In this document: positions 60,044 through 64,000 of the stretch, one piece after another
How positions within the stretch are numbered: the first letter of the stretch is position 1
Layout: the number at the start of each line of letters is the position of its first letter
DNA from: Farysia itapuensis
Lineage: Eukaryota; Basidiomycota; Ustilaginomycetes; Ustilaginales; Ustilaginaceae
Reading direction: 5' to 3'
Length of the DNA stretch: 64,000 bases
NCBI GenBank assembly: GCA_023212645.1
Contig: JALBYC010000029.1
Coordinates: forward strand, 62,001-126,000
The notes under the pieces: model-generated
Databases searched by the model: none
What the model saw: the letters and a program-made list of their open reading frames with translations, nothing else
What the model was told of the DNA's origin: nothing
Made by a program: the position numbers and the translations under genes

Positions 60044-61263
60044 GCTTGCCTGTGTGAGAACGGAGGAGAAGGAAGTGGAGAGGAGGCAGAGCGAGGTAAT
60101 GTGGCGACGAAGCTATCCTTGTTGCAAACCGATGCCTTTTATCCTTGCATCGGCGACCATTGCTTCTTACCGTTCTGTTCTGAGACAGACGCCTATGCAG
60201 CCGTGCAGCGGTATACATCATCCAAGCTTCACCTCACCGCTTTCTCTTTGACTCCGTATCCAAGCTAAACACCGAAAGGGCTCAACAGAGCCTCTATGCA
60301 TATCCATTGTCCGTCGAAGAGCGAAAGCAGCGCAAGAAGATCACAGACGAGATTCCTATGCCTCCGAGATCTGCATGTACAAAGCACATCTATGCTGCAG
60401 GCTCGACTAACAGTACCGCTTGCGCTTGCTGCCGTAACCGTCGGTGCTGCTGTCAAAGCCAATTGCTGACACGGTACGCGAAGAATCAAAAAAAAGGTGG
60501 CGTGCACCGTAGCGCCGGAAATCTCAAAAATGCACGGACAAAAAATCGACACCGTCGGCCAATGACGGAGGTGCGTGTTTCTTGCCAGACACCATGCACA
60601 CAGAGTGTTGGTTGACAGTAGACGAATGCAGCGTTGACAGACAGCACGGATACGACAGCTCAGAGCTACCTGCGCAGCGGCGAAGACAGAGCCGAGGTAA
60701 AGTGGAGCCCCGCATTTCTTTCCGCATAGAGCTAAGCGACAGGTCGTCAAGCGGCTCTGCCAAGTCTATTCGGGTAACTAGGGTTCGAAGCTTCTGCTCA
60801 GGTAAGGGGTGCGCATCTCCCAACCGATATCCGACCAGTACCGTGGACGAAGGATATCTGCCTTTCAGGTATCGATCACCATGACATGTCATACAGTGCC
60901 TATTTTTGGCCAACACTGACCCCATTTTCGCATCACCCTCTCTAGGCTCGGGTTTTGTTTTTTTGTCAAAAGAAACCCGCGGCTCGGTCATGAGACCCTA
61001 CATGCATCACACCACCGTCTCTGCCTCACCCAGCCGAAATTGTCGCAGACATGCATCGCTACATTGGCGACCTTTTCCTGTTGTGCAGACACGTCCGAGG
61101 AAGATTGTGATTGTATTGAAAGGCCCGGGTGGAGTGAGCAGCAAAGGACGGGATATCGTGTGCAAAGGAGACAAGTGGAGGGAGACAGAGAACGGAAGAG
61201 GAAAAGAATTGGCCCTGCATGCCGACCCAGCTCTGAGAGCTTGCTGGAGGGCGGAAACGAGCC
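60044..61263. other. 5' region of copy B and spacer to the PP2C gene
   Basis: About 1.2 kb without a supported gene. The stretch 60300-60760 is the counterpart of 58630-59080 upstream of copy A. The remainder (60800-61263) shows no clear feature. Confidence 0.45.
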
Positions 61264-62813
61264 CTATGCTGATTTTGAGGGAGGCTTGGGAGCGTCATTG
61301 TCATCATCTACCTCCATTGCGTTCTGGCTGCGGGCGGTGGAAGCGGCTTTGGCGTCCGTCCGAGGCGACTCGACAAGCTCCGGCTGGACGTTGCCAGCCT
61401 TTTGGCTACTCTTTGTTGCATCTGCGTTGTCAGAGTCCTGATCGTTGTCATCGCTATCGTCTTCGTCCACGACGTGGGCCTCATACACGACTTCGCCACC
61501 TTCCGATGTGCCACCTGGTCGGAAAACAATGCCGGCACCGCTCAGGGCGCCGGCAAGACCACCGGGCAAGCGCAAAGCAGAGCCCGATTCGTCGTCTTCA
61601 TCCTCGCCGCGTGCAAGTCCTCCCGAAAGGAGGGACTGAATGCTGACCGTGCCTGGTCCACCGGCGCCGCCTTCCTGTGCGTTGGGGCTGCCTTGGGACT
61701 TGAAAACCGCAGGAACGTCCTGTGGGGTTGGGTATCCGTTTGTTGTATCTTCGAGGTTCTTTTTCACCCACTCGTACCATTCCTGCTTGGTTCGACCGTT
61801 AAGGAGAGCGACAATGCAGACAGTCATGTTGTCACAACCAATGCCGCCAGTGTCGGAATCCGGGGCAAGGCATCGGTCCATGAGGTCCTCGCAAATGTCC
61901 TTGATCTCCTTGCCGTTAGCGATGCTCCTGCGAGTAATGTCGACGACATCCTGACTGCTGAGACAATCCCAGATACCGTCGCATGCAAGGACGACGAATT
62001 CTTCGCCACCATCGGCACTGGTGACGGTGATTTCCGGGTCGGCTGTTACAATCTGGTCTTCAGCTCGCATGTCGGAATTGCGCTTGAATTCAAAGTCGCC
62101 AATAGCTCGACTGAGGGCCAAGTTGCCATTGACGCGGCCCCAGCTGACATAACCACCTGCTTTGCTGATCCGATTGTATTCGCTGTCGAGCGTAGGTTTG
62201 TGGTCATAACTGAGCGGCCTCGAGTGGCCGAGATTGGAGAGTACACATCGAGAATCACCTGCATTAGCAACGTAGATCTTTTCCACTTTTTTCGGGTTGT
62301 CGCGGGCAGTTTCGATAAGAGCAGCCACGGCGGTACAACCGGAAGGATCGTTGACATGATTTGGGTCTGGTAGAGGTAAAGTGGTCAATACACTGATACT
62401 GCGAGCTTTGTGCGAGAGTACTCACCATTTAAGAGGTCTTCGTCGGTCTGGAGAAAGACACGTTTAAGGGCATCTTGATAGTTGCCTTGCTCAAACGAGT
62501 CCAAATCAGTCAACCGCTTGTACAAAGTCTCGCCGCAGAATTGTGCAACCGTAGAGCCTGGTAGAGACAAAGGTCAGTAAAACATCCACATCGTCGTAAT
62601 CGGCAACATCAACTTACCTCCGTGACCGTCGTAAACGGCAAAGAAGGAGCCACGCGAAGTACCTTTGGCATCTTGAACGTTGATCATGGCGGTATGCGCA
62701 TCCTCCATGCTGATTCGCCAACCTTGCATGTCGGAAACGGCAAAGAGGACCGTATCATTTTCGCCGGTGATGACATGCTTTTCGGTGACGGGTTCGGAGA
62801 GAGTCTGACCCAT
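61264..62813 (-). CDS. PTC2: PP2C-type protein phosphatase (Ptc2/Ptc3-like)
   Basis: Three exons: 62618-62813, 62426-62557 and 61264-62366, phases agreeing, 476 residues. Start MGQTLSEPVTEKH (Gly2 could be myristoylated) as in Ptc2/Ptc3. Metal and phosphate motifs: RISMEDAH, YDGHGG (split by intron 1), DPSGCTAVAAL, NAGDSRCVL, RVNGNLALSRAIGD, LACDGIWD and GCDNMTVCIV. The C-terminal 150 residues are acidic and disordered. Ptc2/3-type phosphatases switch off Hog1 and the DNA-damage checkpoint kinase Rad53 in yeast; which of these applies here is unknown. Confidence 0.92.
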
Positions 62814-63271
62814 TTTGGCGAAGCGAGGATCTGTGGCTTTGTGCCAAACAGCGAAGGGCCGACGAGATGGAGCTGGTGACAGGAACCCAAAAGCAAAGAA
62901 GACGAAACCGGAGCTTTACTGAAGAGTGATGCGATGCGATGTGTGATAGAAGTGGTGGTAGGATGTTGGTTCGGCTTTGGATGCGGTGACGACGGGTTCC
63001 CGAATGTGAATCCAAGTCGCAAAATAGATTTCGGGCACAAGACAAGAGGGCGCGCTCGCTTCTAGACTCTTGTTATCCCTTTTTCAAAGCGCGAAAAAGA
63101 GAGGAAAAAAATACCGGACGACCGGATGGAAATCAGATCAACTCTGTTAGAGTAGGAAGTCTTCTCGGTCGTGCGACTCGTGCGAGATGGCAGGCCGGCG
63201 CGTGGGTCAAAGGAAAACCTTGCAGAGAAGAAGAAGAAAGTGACTTTTTGACCACCACCAGCTAACCCACC
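62814..63271. promoter_or_regulatory. Divergent promoter of PP2C and eIF3i genes
   Basis: 458 bp between divergent starts, with a purine-rich stretch (about 63224-63240, AGAAGAAGAAGAAAG) shortly before the eIF3i start. No gene seen. Confidence 0.4.
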
Positions 63272-64000
63272 ATGCGGCCCATTCTACTCTCGGGCACAGA
63301 GCGATCGCTCACCCAGATCAAATTCAACCGTGAAGGCGACCTGCTCTTTTGCGCTGCAAAGGACCCCACCATCAATGCCTGGTTCTCACACAATGGCGAA
63401 CGCTTAGGCACCTACGAGGGACACAACGGTACCGTTTGGTCCGTAGACGTCGATGCATCTTCCACACTTCTCATCTCGGGATCGGCAGACAACGAGATGC
63501 GACTATGGGAAGTAGCAACTGGCAAATGTCTTTTCAAATGGGAGTTCCACACAGCTGCCAAGCGTGTAGCCTTTTCCGAAGACGGCACGCAGGTGCTCGC
63601 CGTTACAGAAGCACGAATGGGACATCGAGGAACCTTGCGCGTCTTCCGTCTCAACCGTGAACCTTCGTCCTGGACACAACAAGACACAGAGCCAACACGG
63701 GTCATTACATTCTCTGGACCCAAGGCGGTGGTGGCAGCATTTGCCCCCTGCGACCAGTACATTGTCACTGGACACGAGAACGGCAAAGTGGCGCTCTACT
63801 ATCACGACGACAAGGAGCCAGAGTCTGGAATCGACGCTGAACTCGAAGAGAACTCGGTCGACGCTCACCCAGGCGAGATGATCTCAGATCTGCAGATGAG
63901 TGCCGATCGCACCTACTTTGTCACATCTTCAAGAGACAAGACCTCCAAGCTGATTGACACCAAAACCCTTTCCATCCTCAAAACCTATCCTACCGACACA
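63272..64000 (+). CDS. TIF34: Translation initiation factor eIF3 subunit i, N-terminal part
   Basis: The frame is open from the ATG at 63272 (MRPILLSGTERSLTQIKFNR) to the right edge (243 codons). WD40 blades include LGTYEGHNGTVWSVDVDAS, LISGSADNEMRLWEVATGKC and MISDLQMSADRTYFVTSSRD, the arrangement of eIF3i/Tif34. The protein is a seven-blade propeller that binds eIF3b in the initiation complex. About 100 residues remain beyond the window. Confidence 0.95.
   Translation, partial: MRPILLSGTERSLTQIKFNREGDLLFCAAKDPTINAWFSHNGERLGTYEGHNGTVWSVDVDASSTLLISGSADNEMRLWEVATGKCLFKWEFHTAAKRVAFSEDGTQVLAVTEARMGHRGTLRVFRLNREPSSWTQQDTEPTRVITFSGPKAVVAAFAPCDQYIVTGHENGKVALYYHDDKEPESGIDAELEENSVDAHPGEMISDLQMSADRTYFVTSSRDKTSKLIDTKTLSILKTYPTDT

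Noticed and set aside
61402..62373. 323-codon forward frame opposite the PP2C gene
   Set aside because: Exact antisense of the phosphatase exon, which has all PP2C motifs.
1..64000. CRISPR arrays, transposases, reverse transcriptases or viral genes
   Set aside because: None seen on either strand; the repeats present are short motifs, in-gene repeats or the duplications listed.

Overview
The window is nuclear DNA of a basidiomycete fungus, most likely of the smut lineage (Ustilaginomycotina). Evidence: compact, mostly single-exon protein genes on both strands; short introns (about 36-85 bp) with GT(A/G)-AG ends and CTRAC-like branch sites; fungal-type intron-containing tRNA-Lys genes; and fungal families (OPT transporter, VMA10, YOS1, SNU13, MDM35, SWC5, PR-1-like CAP protein). 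The exact species cannot be read from the sequence. Gene models were built by eye from conserved protein families and splice signals.

Layout. 0-13 kb: arrestin-like gene (cut by the window edge), MDM35, a nicotinamide riboside kinase, an OPT oligopeptide transporter, the WD40 protein SQT1, a 13-exon meiotic MSH4, SNU13. 13-26.4 kb: a small mitochondrial-type disordered protein, a large disordered protein, a cytosine-deaminase-like amidohydrolase, one continuous reading frame joining a TEY-type MAP kinase to Elongator subunit Elp5, a 2.2 kb gene-free stretch and a bZIP factor. 26.7-34.9 kb: splicing factor BBP/SF1, TAF9, then two divergently transcribed secreted proteins: a large precursor with regularly repeated dibasic (Kex2-type) sites and hydrophobic cassettes, and a CAP/PR-1-like protein. 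34.9-37.6 kb: a gene-poor stretch with a diverged tandem duplication and two convergent tRNA-Lys genes (CTT and TTT) with related introns. 37.7-57.5 kb: housekeeping genes (VMA10, symplekin/PTA1, a TDG/MUG-type DNA glycosylase, a disordered protein with DDxPL motifs, SIS1, YOS1, mitochondrial uS8, a UPF0598 protein, a membrane protein, SWC5, UFD2). 57.5-60.8 kb: a tandem pair of 216-residue secreted proteins duplicated together with their 5' regions. 61.2-64 kb: a PP2C phosphatase and the start of eIF3i.

Most genes are unlinked housekeeping functions and do not form a pathway. The parts that stand out are the MAPK-ELP5 fusion, the Kex2-type polyprotein beside the CAP gene, the tandem secreted pair, and the duplicated tRNA-flanking region.
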